Source: Chiua virens (lineage: Eukaryota > Basidiomycota > Agaricomycetes > Boletales > Boletaceae). From it: 64,000 nucleotides of DNA. Of this stretch, positions 33,601 through 49,538 are shown one piece after another. Within the stretch, counting starts at the first letter, position 1, and every line of letters starts with the position of its first letter. The translations under genes were made by a program, and so were the position numbers. The stretch covers positions 186,001-250,000 of the forward strand of contig JAHNUO010000010.1 in the NCBI GenBank assembly GCA_019787685.1. Direction: 5' to 3'. The notes beneath the pieces are model-generated. The model ran no database searches and was not told the origin of the DNA. It was given only the letters and a program-made list of their open reading frames with translations.

Positions 33601-35323
33601 GACGATGAGTGAGATGGGGATAAGGTTATTGTAAAGGATAATAAACGTTAGAATATCTATTATGTTCAGGTTAAAATAGATCGGTTGAAAGGTGAATGGA
33701 CACGACCTTCTGCAAACGTCTTGGCTGGTGGGTGCAGAGTCAGAAGTAGCATCAAAGTAAGCTCACATGGACTGACCTCTACCCGCAAAAGTATTCGATT
33801 CAAAGAGATACCACTGTGAACTCGACAGAAACCACTGATCCAAAACGTGAACGACGGCGGAAACGTGTCTAGGAAGGACTGACCGTATTGATGCTCGCAC
33901 CAATCGTCGAGCCAACCGATAAGGCGAGAAGGAAAACGAAAAGGAAAATGATCTGGACGTTGACCTGTTTCTCTACTGCCGTCCTCTTGATCGGTGCAGC
34001 CCTGACCCGCGACGAATGAGGTAGATGAAGCAGTGATGATGGAAACACTCACGTGGCATTCCGCATGAGCTTCGTTTCGTGACCAGTGAAGACAACAATG
34101 CCATATATCCAAGGGGTATTTCGTAATTGTGCACCGCGTAGAAGCATCTGATCTGGGCCGAGAGGAATTTGGCGAGGGACGCCTAAGTCGGATAGGACAT
34201 CCAGAGTCCCTTCATAGGTGTATAGAGAATTATTGGGTTGTTCCGATCGGAGGGAACCGTGTAGGGATGCGACGAGAGAAGGGGAGGTGAGTGCGGCGGT
34301 AGAGGGAGAAGCCTGTTTGATTTTGAGATTGGTTTCACTGAAAGAGGGTGAGTATGAGAAGTCGAAATCAAAGCTAGACGTACCCGTCGAGGTTTGAGGT
34401 TTCAATGAAACAGAGGCCTTCTGGTTCGGAGGAAGAGACGAGGACAAGATCGGCGGGGATGAACTCGTCTGACTCGACGCGAACGATATCGCCGACACGA
34501 ACATCTATCCACTCGTGGTGCTCGAATGTTGCAGATGAAGAAAGTACTTCGGTGATGCGGGCGTTGAGTTCCGAGTCGGACTGGTGTCGTTTCTACAGGA
34601 CAATGAGAAGCTTGCAGGAAAGAGCGGGAAAGACTGACGAGGTCTTCCTGGATTTCTTTGAATGCAGTCGCGAGGAGGACAATTCCGAGCGGAACGATGG
34701 TGGTGTATTGGTTCGTGGGAGAGACATTTGGTATTTGCTGAATGCAAGCAGTGAAGAGGAAGAACAGGTTGGCGTATTTTGAGAATTGCTCTGTGAATAC
34801 CATGTGAGTACGAGGGGAATGAGGTAGCAGCAAGAATACCCTTGAGAAACTTTGGCAAGAAAGTGACGGTGTTGTACTTGCTGGTCGATACAAAGTTGTC
34901 GCCAAACTCGTCGTTCATGATCGGGTTGTTGAGTGCAATGACACGCTCGCCGGTGGGAGCTTGCTGCTTCTCCCATGGCCATTTCCATTTCTTGCGGCGT
35001 GGTCTTCGAGAAGGAACGGGTTTGCTTAAAGGCACACCTGGAAAGGAAGCACTGCCCTGGAATGTCTGATCTGACCAACCCTGAGGTTGACCGGTGTAGG
35101 ACAGGGACGACGTGGATGCAGCGAGACCTGCGGGTGGTGCAGCATCGAGTGCGAGTGGTAGACCACTCTCTTGTGAGCGCATCGGGAGAGGCTGATTAGT
35201 TGTTCCGAGCAGATCGTCGTCGTCGTCAAAGAATGGGTCCATGTTCTGCGTCGTTGGCGGATACCTCATCGCCGCCGGGTTTGAGCCATGCACGAGTCGC
35301 GCGAATGACTCCTCCGAGTCCAT
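30630..35323 (-). CDS. P4-ATPase, DRS2-type phospholipid flippase
   Basis: Moves aminophospholipids to the cytosolic leaflet of Golgi, endosome or plasma membranes, normally with a Cdc50-type partner. I could trace 17 exons; all phases agree and give 1288 residues, the family length. The order seen is an acidic/Pro-rich N-terminus, [19 protein letters not shown] (M1-M2), [15 protein letters not shown] and LDGETNLKI (actuator), IPISLIV (the P4 M4 motif, here PISL), [10 protein letters not shown] with the phosphorylated Asp near 508, [32 protein letters not shown] near 936, and then six C-terminal helices. One exon is only 18 bases (33724-33707). A GTC trinucleotide run at about 35336-35360 lies in the presumed 5' UTR. 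No lesion was found. A decayed 3' copy lies at 24977-25990. Confidence 0.95.
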
Positions 35324-36316
35324 CACGTTCTTCTTGTCGTCGTCGTCGTCGTCGTCGTGAGTGATTTTGACCGGTCACCACTGCGGCGTAGCAATGCCTA
35401 TTTTCGCTGTCTTTTGCTGACATCATCGAATCCACATCACTGTTGTAACTTGTTTATCCTTACCCAAAATGAACCCGTGTAGTAACAACTTGGGGGACGT
35501 TGACTATCATGTAAATCCCAATTCCAGGACGCGGGTGTAACTACTAGTGACACCGACTGGGGATTACATGCCAGATGTATGACATCAGACAGGCGGCTTG
35601 ACCACATTCCTTGTCCCAAGCTGTCAACGTTGCCAATGCCAACCATCTCCTTAAGTTTTGTCGACGTTTACATGAATATCCTCGGCCAGATTCCCCTCGA
35701 AGCAGACAAGAGAATGACTCTTCGAGTGCTAATCTTGGAACAACTTCCGAAGTCGGCCGGGCTCTTTCCGAGTCGTCTGATGGAAACCTTGAGCACTGGC
35801 GTATTGCAGCTACTCTCATCAACCGGCTCCCGTGAATTCTATGTATATCAGTGGTTTTCACAAAACGTTTATCTGCATGATGCTCTACTTTGGCCCGCAA
35901 AGGAAAGGAAAGATGGCGAACATCGAGGTTGCGACTAGCTGTAGGCTACAGCACCGCGACGGTCACTCTCGAATAAGTACTAGAACTCAAGTGGAAAGTA
36001 CGATCTTACTACCCATGACCTCAAAGGCTCGAAATGGATGCATTTACTCTGACTCTTCACGTTGTGCTTGTCCACGTGCAATGACAAAAAGTGTAAGCAC
36101 GTCACCGTGAGGGCGAGATCGGCGAATTCAAATCACAAGTAGTCCCGCTTACGCGGTCAGATCGAAGCCACCTGAGCATTGGCACCAGAAAATCCACACA
36201 TCAACGCCACCTCGTAAGACTAGACGGATCTTTTCCAAACCAGTGTTTATGTACAGCAGTATGTCGCATCGAATGGAAAGGACGAGGTGTTCCTTTATGC
36301 ACAATTCCTCCCCGAT
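35324..36316. other. Intergenic, no supported gene
   Basis: This holds the P4-ATPase promoter and 5' UTR with the GTC run at 35336-35360. A plus-strand frame at 35579-35938 (119 codons) has no recognisable features. From about 36180 the sequence resembles the 3' flank of the next seven-helix paralogue (compare 38250-38400). Confidence 0.45.
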
Positions 36317-37520
36317 CTATGTATGAACTGAAACGTTTTCCGTCCTGATGCCTGTCCCAGGACCAGTCAATGACACGTCGAGGTCAACAGTCGTCAGAGA
36401 TGAAGCGGTTTCTGCAGCGGATGGCCTTGCCCGCGTCGTAAAATCATCGTCGTTGCTCGAATCCTCCGTCATATCCACGTCACGCAACAGAAACCTATAT
36501 GTACATGTCACAACCACAAGCAAATTACAGACGATCATTGATAGAGCGATCTGGGGGCGAGTTTGGAACAGTCACTTAAGCGGGCTATGTTCAAGTTGAA
36601 GACTCACAACGACATGCATGCCAGCAGTCATCAGGGTGGGACTCCTCAGGATCAGGCCAACCGTATGGAAGAGTGCTCCGAAGGCTAATACAACACTCGA
36701 AGCGAAAATGGAGAGGATCATTCTCTTCTTACGTCGTGGTAGTTTGACTTTCCAGAGTATGTTTAGAGGAATGACAACGAGGATCGAAACCGCGACGCAA
36801 TCAGCTGAGTATCCCAATTCAACATCATAAGGTATAAGGGATCACCGAGCGTAAGACGTAAGCTTACTTGTAAATTGGAAGATTGTAATTTGTGCCGTCG
36901 TCAGACAGGTCGACTTTAATCCAGGCTTATGTGTATAATGCCAGCTGGGATCAAATGCACACCGGGTGATCTTGGCGACGATAATTACCGTCCAGCATGC
37001 CGCGAAAAAAGCCACACAGGCATAGGTGAACTTGAGAAGCCGTGGCGGTCCGTGGATAATCCTGATGACAGAAAATAACACACTCATGCGCGCAAATCTA
37101 TAATGGTACGGCATATGAGCACGCACGGGTACCAGCAAAAAAAAAACCCCCACGTTACAATGCAGGTGAAGCCAATCGAGCCAATCCATCCACCCACAAT
37201 GGAGCTCAGATAACCTAAACGCCAATCAAGACCATTTCCTTAAACAAACAAACAATAAGTGACGACTTACTTGTATCTCCCAACCAATACGTAATGACCC
37301 AGATCATCCCTGTTACGAGCAGTAAGGACGCCCATGCATCCTCCCACCAGAAACGACCAATCCTGAGGCGAAGGTATATCCTCCATGCTGTCAATAAAAG
37401 TCCGATGATTTCGACAGCCGTGCCAAACGCTTTTCGGAGAGTTATTGTGCGACAATGTTGATTTGAATAAATCGGTAAATTGTCCATACCTCGCACATAG
37501 AACAACGATCGATCAGCCAT
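36317..37520 (-). CDS. Seven-helix membrane protein (fungal rhodopsin/Pth11-like), paralogue 1
   Basis: Exons 37520-37490, 37429-37271, 37214-37154, 37097-36868, 36804-36608 and 36550-36317 give 303 residues with the frame kept. Seven hydrophobic segments fit a 7TM fold: VEIIGLLLTAWRIYLRL, SLLLVTGMIWVITYWL, WIGSIGFTCIVTF with RMSVLFSVIRI, KFTYACVAFFAACWTVIIV, VAVSILVVIPLNILW, FASSVVLAFGALFHTVGLI and VCNLLVVVTCTYRFLL. RIGRFWWEDAW between helices 1 and 2 resembles the arginine/WWxD signature of fungal rhodopsin-like receptors. The tail is acidic (DSSNDDDF) and carries LTTVDLDVSLTGPGTG, conserved in all copies. A role as a receptor is family-based inference. Retaining introns would break the frame at the T run near 37141. 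Confidence 0.85.
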
Positions 37521-37671
37521 ACTAGAGTGTCAACAAGGCGAGTGTGATGGTAGACGGGACTGTTTGAGTCACTTAGTATTGGTAAACGGCAGTCGTCATA
37601 TTGTGGAGAAGTGGACGACTCGGACAAGGGAAGAGCAAGAGCGTTGAAGGGAGTGCCGGATCATTATTAAT

Positions 37672-37689
37672 CAGTGAGCCTGCAGGGTC
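37672..37689. promoter_or_regulatory. Conserved motif upstream of seven-helix paralogue 1
   Basis: CAGTGAGCCTGCAGGGTC about 150 bases before the start. All four paralogues have a version of it containing the palindrome CCTGCAGG. This is a candidate shared operator; no factor is known to me. Confidence 0.45.
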
Positions 37690-38400
37690 CAGTACGACTC
37701 GAGAGCGACCTTCAAAAGTCACTCGGCGACCAACCACTGGCACGACGAGTGTCAAAGATGCTGTACCTGGCACCTGCATACGTTAGTACCCAGAGAGTAA
37801 GAGTAAGAGGTATGATCACACCATCGTGAAGGAAACCAGATTAACGCCGGCGGCACCGAGCCTGGTCTGACAACCATGTAATCCCCTGACAAAGTTCATC
37901 AGGCACACGGTGGGACAATGTCTCAGGGTTCCAAAGAGTGGTTGTCATCATAATATTTACTCGAAAACTTGATGAGTCTGCTGTGCGGTGTGTAACGCAA
38001 TCTTGGCGAATTAGGCTTTGGTGCCATGAGTCAAATAATATTACATAATACTAGCATGACACGTTACTATGTCAATCATTCATAATTCAGAGGAATGTGT
38101 CCATGGAGAAACGAGAGAACTTGGCTAAAAGTACATTGCAATCACTCGAATTTGAATCCTTGTGTGCTGACTACATCCCTCTTGCCCTGCCCTTTCCCCC
38201 ACAAAGAGCCCCGCAACAACAAATGGTCATTCAATGCCACCAGACTGAGGTTGCCTGAACGCTGAGCACAAATATCCATCACGTCAATGTCGCCAACAAG
38301 CCCAGATGTACTATCTTGTGCAATCTGGAGGTGTTTATGTACAGCACCAGGCATGTCGCTACAAATGAGGCTGCTCTTTTATGCACAGCTCCTTCCCAAC
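37690..38400. other. Intergenic between paralogues 1 and 2
   Basis: This shares tracts with the flanks of the other paralogues (GTTCATCAGGC near 37898 and 39940). No gene supported; the right end is the 3' flank of paralogue 2. Confidence 0.45.
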
Positions 38401-39567
38401 CTATGCTTGAGAGGACACGTATCCAACGCCCGTCTCAGGACCAGTGAAAGACACATCGAGGTCAACAGTCGTCAGAGATGACATTGACCTTACCTGCGAC
38501 GTGAAATCGTCGTCGTCGTTCGCGTCCTCCGTGCTATCAGAGCCCACGTCACGCAACAGGAACCTGTACGTGTACGTCACAATCACAAGCAGGTTGCAGA
38601 CAATGATCGAGAGCGCGACCTGGAAGTGAGTGAGACAACGTCTACATGCCACAGAGTGCAGACTCGCCATGGCGTGCATACCGGCAATCATCACGGTGGT
38701 ATTGTTCAGGAACTGGCCGACCGTATGGAAAATTGCTGCGAAGGCCAGGACAACGCTCGAAGCGAAAATGGAGAGAATCATTCTCTTCTTACGTCGCGGC
38801 AACTTGACTTTCCAGAGCATGTGTAGAGGAAGGACAACGAGGATCAAAACTGCGACGCAATCACCTGAATATCCCAACAATAAGTATAAGGGACCCAAAC
38901 GTAGAACATAGACTTACTTGTGAATTGGAAGATTGCAATTTGTGCTGATGTCGGACAGGAAGGCCTTCCGGATGTATATATATGATGCCAGCTTGAATCC
39001 AAAGCACAAAGCACGGTCCTGGCAACGATAAGCACAGTCCAACATGCCGCGAAGAACGCTACACAGGCATAAGTGAATTTGAGAAGCCGTGGGGGTCCAT
39101 GGATAATTCTGATAACAGAAAATAACACACTCATACGTGCAGATCTATAATGGTAGGGAATGAGAACATGCACAGTCAACCACAAAAACGAATTCGCACG
39201 TCACGATGCAGGTGAAGCCAATCGAGCCGATCCACGCACCCACAATAGCACTCGGACCACCTGAGAGCATTTCCATGAACACGCAAATTCAGTGCCAGCA
39301 AATTTTGGCTTACTTGGGTGTTGCGCCCAAAACGTTATGACCCAGATTATTCCTGTTGCGAGCAAAATGGCCGCCCAGGCATCCTCCCACCAAAAACGGC
39401 CAATCTTGAAGCGAAAGCATATTCTCCATGCTGTGAAAACCAATCCGAATATTTCGACGACTTTTGCAGATACTTTTGGGAGATATTTGACGATGATCAG
39501 CGACAGTTTCGATCTGGTAACCTGAACTGTCCATACCCCGCACATAATATAAAGCACGCCTGGCCAT
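38401..39567 (-). CDS. Seven-helix membrane protein (fungal rhodopsin/Pth11-like), paralogue 2
   Basis: Exons 39567-39537, 39472-39314, 39260-39200, 39144-38918, 38864-38668 and 38619-38401 give 297 residues with the same six-exon plan and phases as paralogue 1. The fifth intron starts with GC (GCGAGT) where paralogue 1 has GTGAGT. It is 48 bases and open, so retention would add 16 residues before helix 7. Motifs include KIGRFWWEDAWAAILL, RMSVLFSVIRIIHGPP and TYACVAFFAACWTVLIVA, with the tail LTTVDLDVSFTGPETG. The acidic cluster EDANDDDDF matches paralogue 1. It appears intact. Confidence 0.83.
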
Positions 39568-39712
39568 TCTAGATTTGGTGACGTGAGGGACGAGAGTACT
39601 TGAATCACTTGGGATTGCCACACTCGTCTCTTATAGAGACGCGACAAGAACAAAATTAAGAGCGTTGACTCAGAGGTGACTCGATAAGTTTACCCATCCG
39701 GTCGTTATTAAT

Positions 39713-39730
39713 CAGTGAGCCTGCAGGGTC
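39713..39730. promoter_or_regulatory. Conserved motif upstream of seven-helix paralogue 2
   Basis: CAGTGAGCCTGCAGGGTC, identical to the motif at 37672-37689 and at a similar distance (about 146 bases) from the start. Confidence 0.45.
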
Positions 39731-39989
39731 TGGTGCAGCAACAACTTGAGCACAACCTTCAAAGGACTTACCATGTCACTTGGCGACCAACCACGGCCAC
39801 CTGCATACGTTAGTACCCAGAGACTAAGAGCAGGTATGATCACACCGTCGTGAAGGAAACCGCCGTAATGTAGCTGTCACGTATGAATGTCACCGCTGAT
39901 AGTCTGACGAGCATAAAATTATCTCCTGCTAACGTTCATCAGGCAAGCTGCGGGGGATGCGGCTCGCCTGGCTTCCAAGCAATGGCTTC

Positions 39990-42691
39990 TCTGCTCGAAA
40001 AACTTACGAGTCCAGTGGTGTACTGTGTGCTGTATAGTAACCTTGCCAATTCACAAAGGATGGGGTTGATCAACACATTCCCACATTACTGTATGATAAA
40101 TCAACATTGATGATAAGGGAAGCAGCGACTCGGAAACACCCATAGGATGACTCACCATCTATCAGTGTCATACAAGACGTGCATGGGAGTGCAATATGAA
40201 ACTGAATAGAATGTGACAGCAAGCCAGATCCAATCACAGGAAATACTATGGACAGTATCGTCCTCAGGCTTATGAATGGGAAGACGTGGATTGGGTCCTC
40301 GAAAGCCGCTGGCGCCTGTGTTGCTGGCTCCTTAATATCTGGACTGGCGCCAGTGAAATTCAAGGAGTTGAATTCTCGACTCGGATGTAAGGTCTGTTGG
40401 ATGTGCTGGGGAGGATCGCTGGACTTATGTTCTGTGTGGGGATGCAGTTGCACTGCGGACGTACCTGGCCAAGTCAACATTTTACCCAAATTTAGATTCC
40501 GCGTCAAGTGGGAACCAATCCAACAAGTTGAAGTAACAAAGTTGACATGTCCCTATGGTATGACATTGATATTCCACGTTCCCGATAGTGAACTCATATC
40601 CGATCACTGATGATAAACTTAGCGCCACTTCAGGCTGGCGGTTCTGTGACATAATTGCTGACCAAACTTGAAATTCACGCGCATCGCATTCTCACATGTA
40701 CAGCCCTCGACTTTCACAAGGTCACATCGACAAAATGTTCCTTTGGTCGGCATGGGCAAACGTCGTTGGGCCCGCGCTGATGCAGCCTCTCCCTTTCACT
40801 CTTTGAATTTCGCCGCACTTGCTGTTCAGGTGCTCGACTCGGAGTTGTCTCAAACCCAAAGCAGCATGCGCCTCCGAGCGACTCAAAAAGATTTCTCTTG
40901 GGCTTTGTATCATCTTTCTTAACGTGTACTGACCTCCAACCAAAGAACCCACTGCTTGCGTCAGTCACGCAGGCGGAGGCGCAGAAAGCCTTCGAGCAGC
41001 TCGAATGCCATTCGACTTACACGACGCTGTGTTATTATTTGTGGACTCAAGCGGGAGTCGCTGGTTGCCGACTGTATTGGGCGCTGTGAAGAACGAAGTG
41101 TTGACGACACGCCGCTGGGAGATCATGTGGAGCTTAGCCCAGCCCGTGATTCAACACGTTCTTGGTGATACGGCACGGTAATGAATTCTATTTAAGATAA
41201 ATTAACTATTGGCGTGTCACGTCGAATCCAAACGGTCAGTGCTTCAATGAATCAGTGGCTTAAATGTTGCTGCAGCAATATGCGTCACACCTGCAGATGG
41301 TTTTCCTTTATCGACATTCGTCTATGCGCGCCGTTGCTACCGTTACTCGACCAGGGATCACCTCTTTTCATCATCGAGTTGTTCGTTTCGCTATTGCAAC
41401 ATCCCAAGGCCTGATTCTTATACTCCCACCACTTGCTAAAGTCCACCCTTGCTCCGATTCCAACTCGTCGACGCAACCGCCAGTGCTGCCAGGACAACGA
41501 CCGCACTAGCTTCAGCCTCGCCCTGCACCAATCTTGCCTCCTTATCAAGGCCCCTGCGCACGACCAGTGCTATATCGTAGCATGTACAGGTGTTGTCGCC
41601 CGCACGGAGCTACCTGTTGCTGCATAGGAAACTCGACAGACTGGGTTACGAGGCATGGGTGGGGCTGGATCAGTTGTATATATGATGAAGGAGATGCTGA
41701 TATGATCTTGCCAAGGAGGCACCATTACAGATCCCCGAAGCTCGATTGGTCAACCAGGTCGTCACTAGGGTACACATCAAGCTTCAAAAGTCAAAGTTCA
41801 AGGTTCAAGCTCAAGCTCAAGTTCAAGTCTCGGTTCAAACTTCAACCATTATTCTAGGACCCGAGCTAAGCTCCAGTCATTAATTGGTTCATTACCCGAG
41901 GGTCGACCTCAATTTGGTTACGGATAACACGTTTATTATGTACTTGATGTAACAGCAGCGACACCTTGGCCTATCTAAGATGCAAACGGCCCCAACTCGG
42001 CCAACAAGTCCTTCCTGATTATGAGACTTTCCCTCATCCGCAGCACCGCTACGTGAGCGTTGTGTCGATTAACACTGCGTCGCATTACGGCGGCCGGCCC
42101 TCCGAGTCACTGACCTCAGACACCCACGGTGACTGAAATCGAGTAATCATAGCCTTTGACGTTACTATCGCGCGGCCATGAAAATTGCTTGTAGCCATCC
42201 AATGATCGTGATCCGTACAAAGTGATATATTTGCACGTTGACGAAGTGATACTTAGCGGTCATGCGCGCCAGTCGCATCGTTGCGTCGCGTGTGGCATCG
42301 TGGTAGAACCTCTGCATCTCAGATGGGGTGAGTTGAGAGTGATGGCGTTGTACTTAACGAGGGCGAAAGAGGATTATTATTGTTTACCATTGTTTGGCGG
42401 CTTTGGGGGTCTTTACCCTTCTCCCTTTTACGGGATACTTCTAGTTACGACTTAGTATTGTCACATCAATCGCCTCACCGCAACTCGCCTCCCTCATCAT
42501 ATCTGCCTTCGAATTTGTTAATTCGCGTGAAAAAAGCAGCATGGCGCTTGCTGCCAGTGGTAAGTCATAGATCCGAATTCCTAATCTGAGGCGTCCACGA
42601 GTTACATAACTTCTTAGAGGTTGACAAATGGTTTTAAAGGCCACCCTGGGCACCCTTTGATCCATCAAACACCTCATAAGCACCTTCCACC
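39990..42691. other. Long stretch without a supported gene
   Basis: Open frames include minus 40507-40070 (145 codons, one hydrophobic stretch FISLRTILSIVFPVIGSG), plus 40248-40610, its antisense, and minus 40968-40714. None has a domain, intron support or paralogue. From 42100 on, the sequence probably contains the promoter of the monooxygenase at 42692. A TTCAAG-rich simple repeat lies at 41775-41850. Confidence 0.4.
41775..41850. repeat. Imperfect TTCAAG/CTCAAG hexamer repeat
   Basis: About ten units of variants of TTCAAG, CTCAAG and TTCAAA run in tandem. It reads as a simple-sequence tract, not a coding repeat. Confidence 0.75.
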
Positions 42692-45315
<2,624 letters not shown>

Positions 45316-45590
45316 AAAAGTTTGCGAATATTGTAAAAATAGAGAATTATCCATGTACTACTAGTATGACGGATGTTTCGCGAACGAGTTCTTTGAACAA
45401 CCAAACCCCTCGGACCGCAACTAACCTTATGTTCCACACGGTAGGTGTGGCAGTTTTGTCGGCTTTGTGTGCAAAGTATGTACTATCTACTCCCCTCAGG
45501 GGACTTACCACTTTCGGCTTGGCTAATCAGGTAAGCGACGCAACCTTTTCATCTCCGCGTTGAATTCCAACTCCCAACGTCACTGGAACA
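45316..45590. promoter_or_regulatory. Promoter region of the GAPDH gene
   Basis: The 275 bases between the monooxygenase stop and the GAPDH start must hold the 3' UTR of one and the promoter of the other. An open frame at 45312-45563 (one hydrophobic stretch, VGVAVLSALCAKYVL) is not convincing. I see no clear TATA box. Confidence 0.35.
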
Positions 45591-47027
<1,437 letters not shown>

Positions 47028-47368
47028 GTGAGTCAAGTCATTTCTCTCCACAAAAAATTGGTTTGGCAATGGTTCGGTAAGGATGTTGTACGATAGTCGG
47101 AGTGCGCAGTTGTCGTTCTCGCTATCTTATTCATATCTATTCCTCGTCGAATGCCTGTACTGCGATCATCGCCGCCACTGGCGGTCCCGAGGCCTCGACG
47201 AGAATGCATCACATCAATGCCAGAAAAGATAGATGAGTACTCTGATCCAGGGACCACGACTCCGTAATTTGAGATTATCACGAATCAAAAGTCAGTATTT
47301 ACAGATAGTAGTAGCAGGTATTCACGTTAGTAGGTGTGTCATTCAGTGAGGAGGATGAGGCTGTTCGT
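47028..47368. other. Intergenic, nothing recognised
   Basis: GAPDH 3' flank and 3' flank of the minus-strand seven-helix paralogue 3. No coding sequence supported. Confidence 0.4.
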
Positions 47369-48580
47369 TCACGCGCGCAACTCATTCCCGGTCGACATTT
47401 GAGTTGAATCGCTCCCTGTTACGACGCCTGTCTCGGGGCCGGTGAAAGACGCGTCGAGGTCGACAGTCGTCAAATGAACGGTCGTTGCCCGCGACGTGAA
47501 ATCATCGTCCTCGCTCGTATCTTCCGTGCTACTCGCTGTATCGGAATCAAGCGTCACGTAACAAGAACCTGTACGTGTATGTCACGACCACAAGCAAATT
47601 ACAGACGACGATGGAGAGCGCGACCTGGAAGCGCATTTCAACAACAGCTCAAGATGTATAATGCCAACACACCTCAGCATGCATGCCGGCCGTCATCACG
47701 ACGGAGATATTCTGAAATTGGCCAACCGTGTGGAAGAGTGCGCCAAGGGCGAGGACAACGCTTGAGGCGAAAATGGAGAGAATCATCCTCCTCTGACGTC
47801 TGGGCAACTTCACTCGCCAAAGCATGATCAGAGGAATGGCAACAAGCATCGAGGCTGCAATACAATCAGCTGAAAGTTTGGTAGGATCAGTACGAGGGAT
47901 TGCCAAGTACGAAAGTGAACTTGCTTGTCAGTTGAAAGATCGTGATGTGCACCTTGAGCAGACACGATGGTGCTCCGAATGTATATACCCGATGCCAACT
48001 GCTAACAGAAGCACACTGTACGACCTTCTCGACGATGATGATTGTCCAACATGCCGCGAAGAACGCCACACAGGCATACGTGAGGCCAAGAAGACGAGAC
48101 CGTCCATGGATGATCCTGATGACAGAATATAAAATGCTCATCCGCGCCAGGCTGTACCCTTGACATGTAAGCACGTATAGACAGGCGAAAACCGTAGAGA
48201 CGCACGTCACGATGCATGTGAATCCGATTGAGTCAATCCACCCAGCCACAATGGAGGTCAGGCCATCTAACCAGGCGTTCCGTTTCTCTGAGCACGCGAC
48301 TTGAATGACCTGGCAAGTTCTGACTCACTCGAGTTTATATATATCCGCCACTGCTATGAGCCAAACCACGCCCGTGAAAAGCAACATTGCCGCCCATGCA
48401 TCCTCCCACCAAAAACGGCCGATCTTGATGCGAAAATATACTCTCCATGCCGTCAAAATTAACCCTAAACCCTCGACAACCGCAGCGGCGACTTGTAGTA
48501 GAAATAATTAATACATTATCAGACTGATAAATTGAGGAACTGTCCGTACCCCGCACATAAAAGACAGCTGGATGGGACAT
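47369..48580 (-). pseudogene. Seven-helix membrane protein, paralogue 3, two frame lesions
   Basis: The same six-exon plan as paralogues 1 and 2: start MSHPAVFYVR at 48580, then GLGLILTAWRVYFRIKIG, FWWEDAWAAMLLFTGVVWL, WIDSIGFTCIVT, RMSILYSVIRIIHG and TYACVAFFAACWTIIIV, with FASSVVLALGALFHTVGQF and CNLLVVVTYTYRFLLRDA further on. Lesion 1: in the loop after helix 2, a TA-run (about 48335-48350) leaves the frame one base off before the next exon. Lesion 2: after RFLLRDA a stop (47550-47548) cuts off the acidic tail, which is still readable in the next frame (LTTVDLDASFTGPETG). If lesion 1 were bypassed, the product would keep all helices but lack the tail. Confidence 0.75.
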
Positions 48581-48774
48581 TACAGATTCAGTGTCAAGGG
48601 GAGGAATGCGTGTATACACCACAAAATGCTTGGATCACTTGGTATTTATATTATCGAGCGTCGTTCTTTATGGATAAAGTTGGCGGCAAGAGAAATGTAT
48701 AGGGCATCGAATTCAATGGATGGTCCGCCAGTCGCGGCGTGACAATTCTGACCCGTTAGATCATTACCAATAAG

Positions 48775-48793
48775 TAGTGGACCTGCAGGGTCT
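48775..48793. promoter_or_regulatory. Conserved motif upstream of seven-helix paralogue 3
   Basis: GTAGTGGACCTGCAGGGTC, a variant of the motif before paralogues 1 and 2 with the CCTGCAGG core kept, about 200 bases before the start. Confidence 0.4.
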
Positions 48794-49538
48794 GGTGACT
48801 GTAATGATTTGGGAAAAGATCTTTTTAAAATATTTCCGCGTATGTTCCTAGAGTTCTAGACGATAGCAGGGCGACGATAGCAAGTTGAAGAAGCTCACCG
48901 GTACTCAGAGGTCATCGACCGAAAGTGAACTGGCACGCAGTCGTGGGAGAAATCTCTGAGCTCTGAACTTCCCTGAAAGGTTCATCCATTTTGAAACACA
49001 CCGGTGATTCATAGGAGTGACTGAGTGAGCGCTAGTGAGCCACGGTTCCTCGTTGATTAACTAGATTAGGCAAAGGCACACTTGATCATATATACGTATG
49101 GAGATGTACCTCTCAGAGGCATCCATAACAGCCACATCAATATTTAGCAGAGATCTAAATGTGAGATTTGAATAGATGGATAGGTATGATCCAATCAGAC
49201 CTCAGCTGGAGAGGTTGAGGCGACCACTACGCGAAAGTCGGGATGCTCCGATCTAATTCAAAGACCGCCAACTTTTTTGATGTCTGGTGCTTCCGGTGTT
49301 CCGACAGCTGTGGCTGACGATGTTTTACGCCAGCCTCTGCTGGAGAGGCCTCTGCTGGAGAGTCCTCTGATTTATAATTAGAAATTTACCCAATAGATAC
49401 ATCGAGAAATCACATGTTAGTTGGCCGCTGTGATTTGGTACCACGTCTCGGTGAATGCACGCACAAGTTCTTCCTGACATACATTCGGGATTGAGCGCTT
49501 CCCATCCCGACACTCACCCAGAGTCAACAAAAGACGTG
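48794..49538. other. Intergenic, no gene
   Basis: AT-rich stretch with a short tandem of CCTCTGCTGGAGAG at 49332-49365. No coding sequence supported. Confidence 0.4.

Noticed and set aside
40070..40610. Pair of antisense frames (145 and 120 codons), one with a hydrophobic stretch
   Set aside because: One hydrophobic run is not enough; there is no splice-consistent extension and no copy elsewhere in the window.
41775..41850. Possible CRISPR-like or satellite array
   Set aside because: The units are only six bases with no spacers; it is a simple-sequence repeat in a eukaryotic genome.
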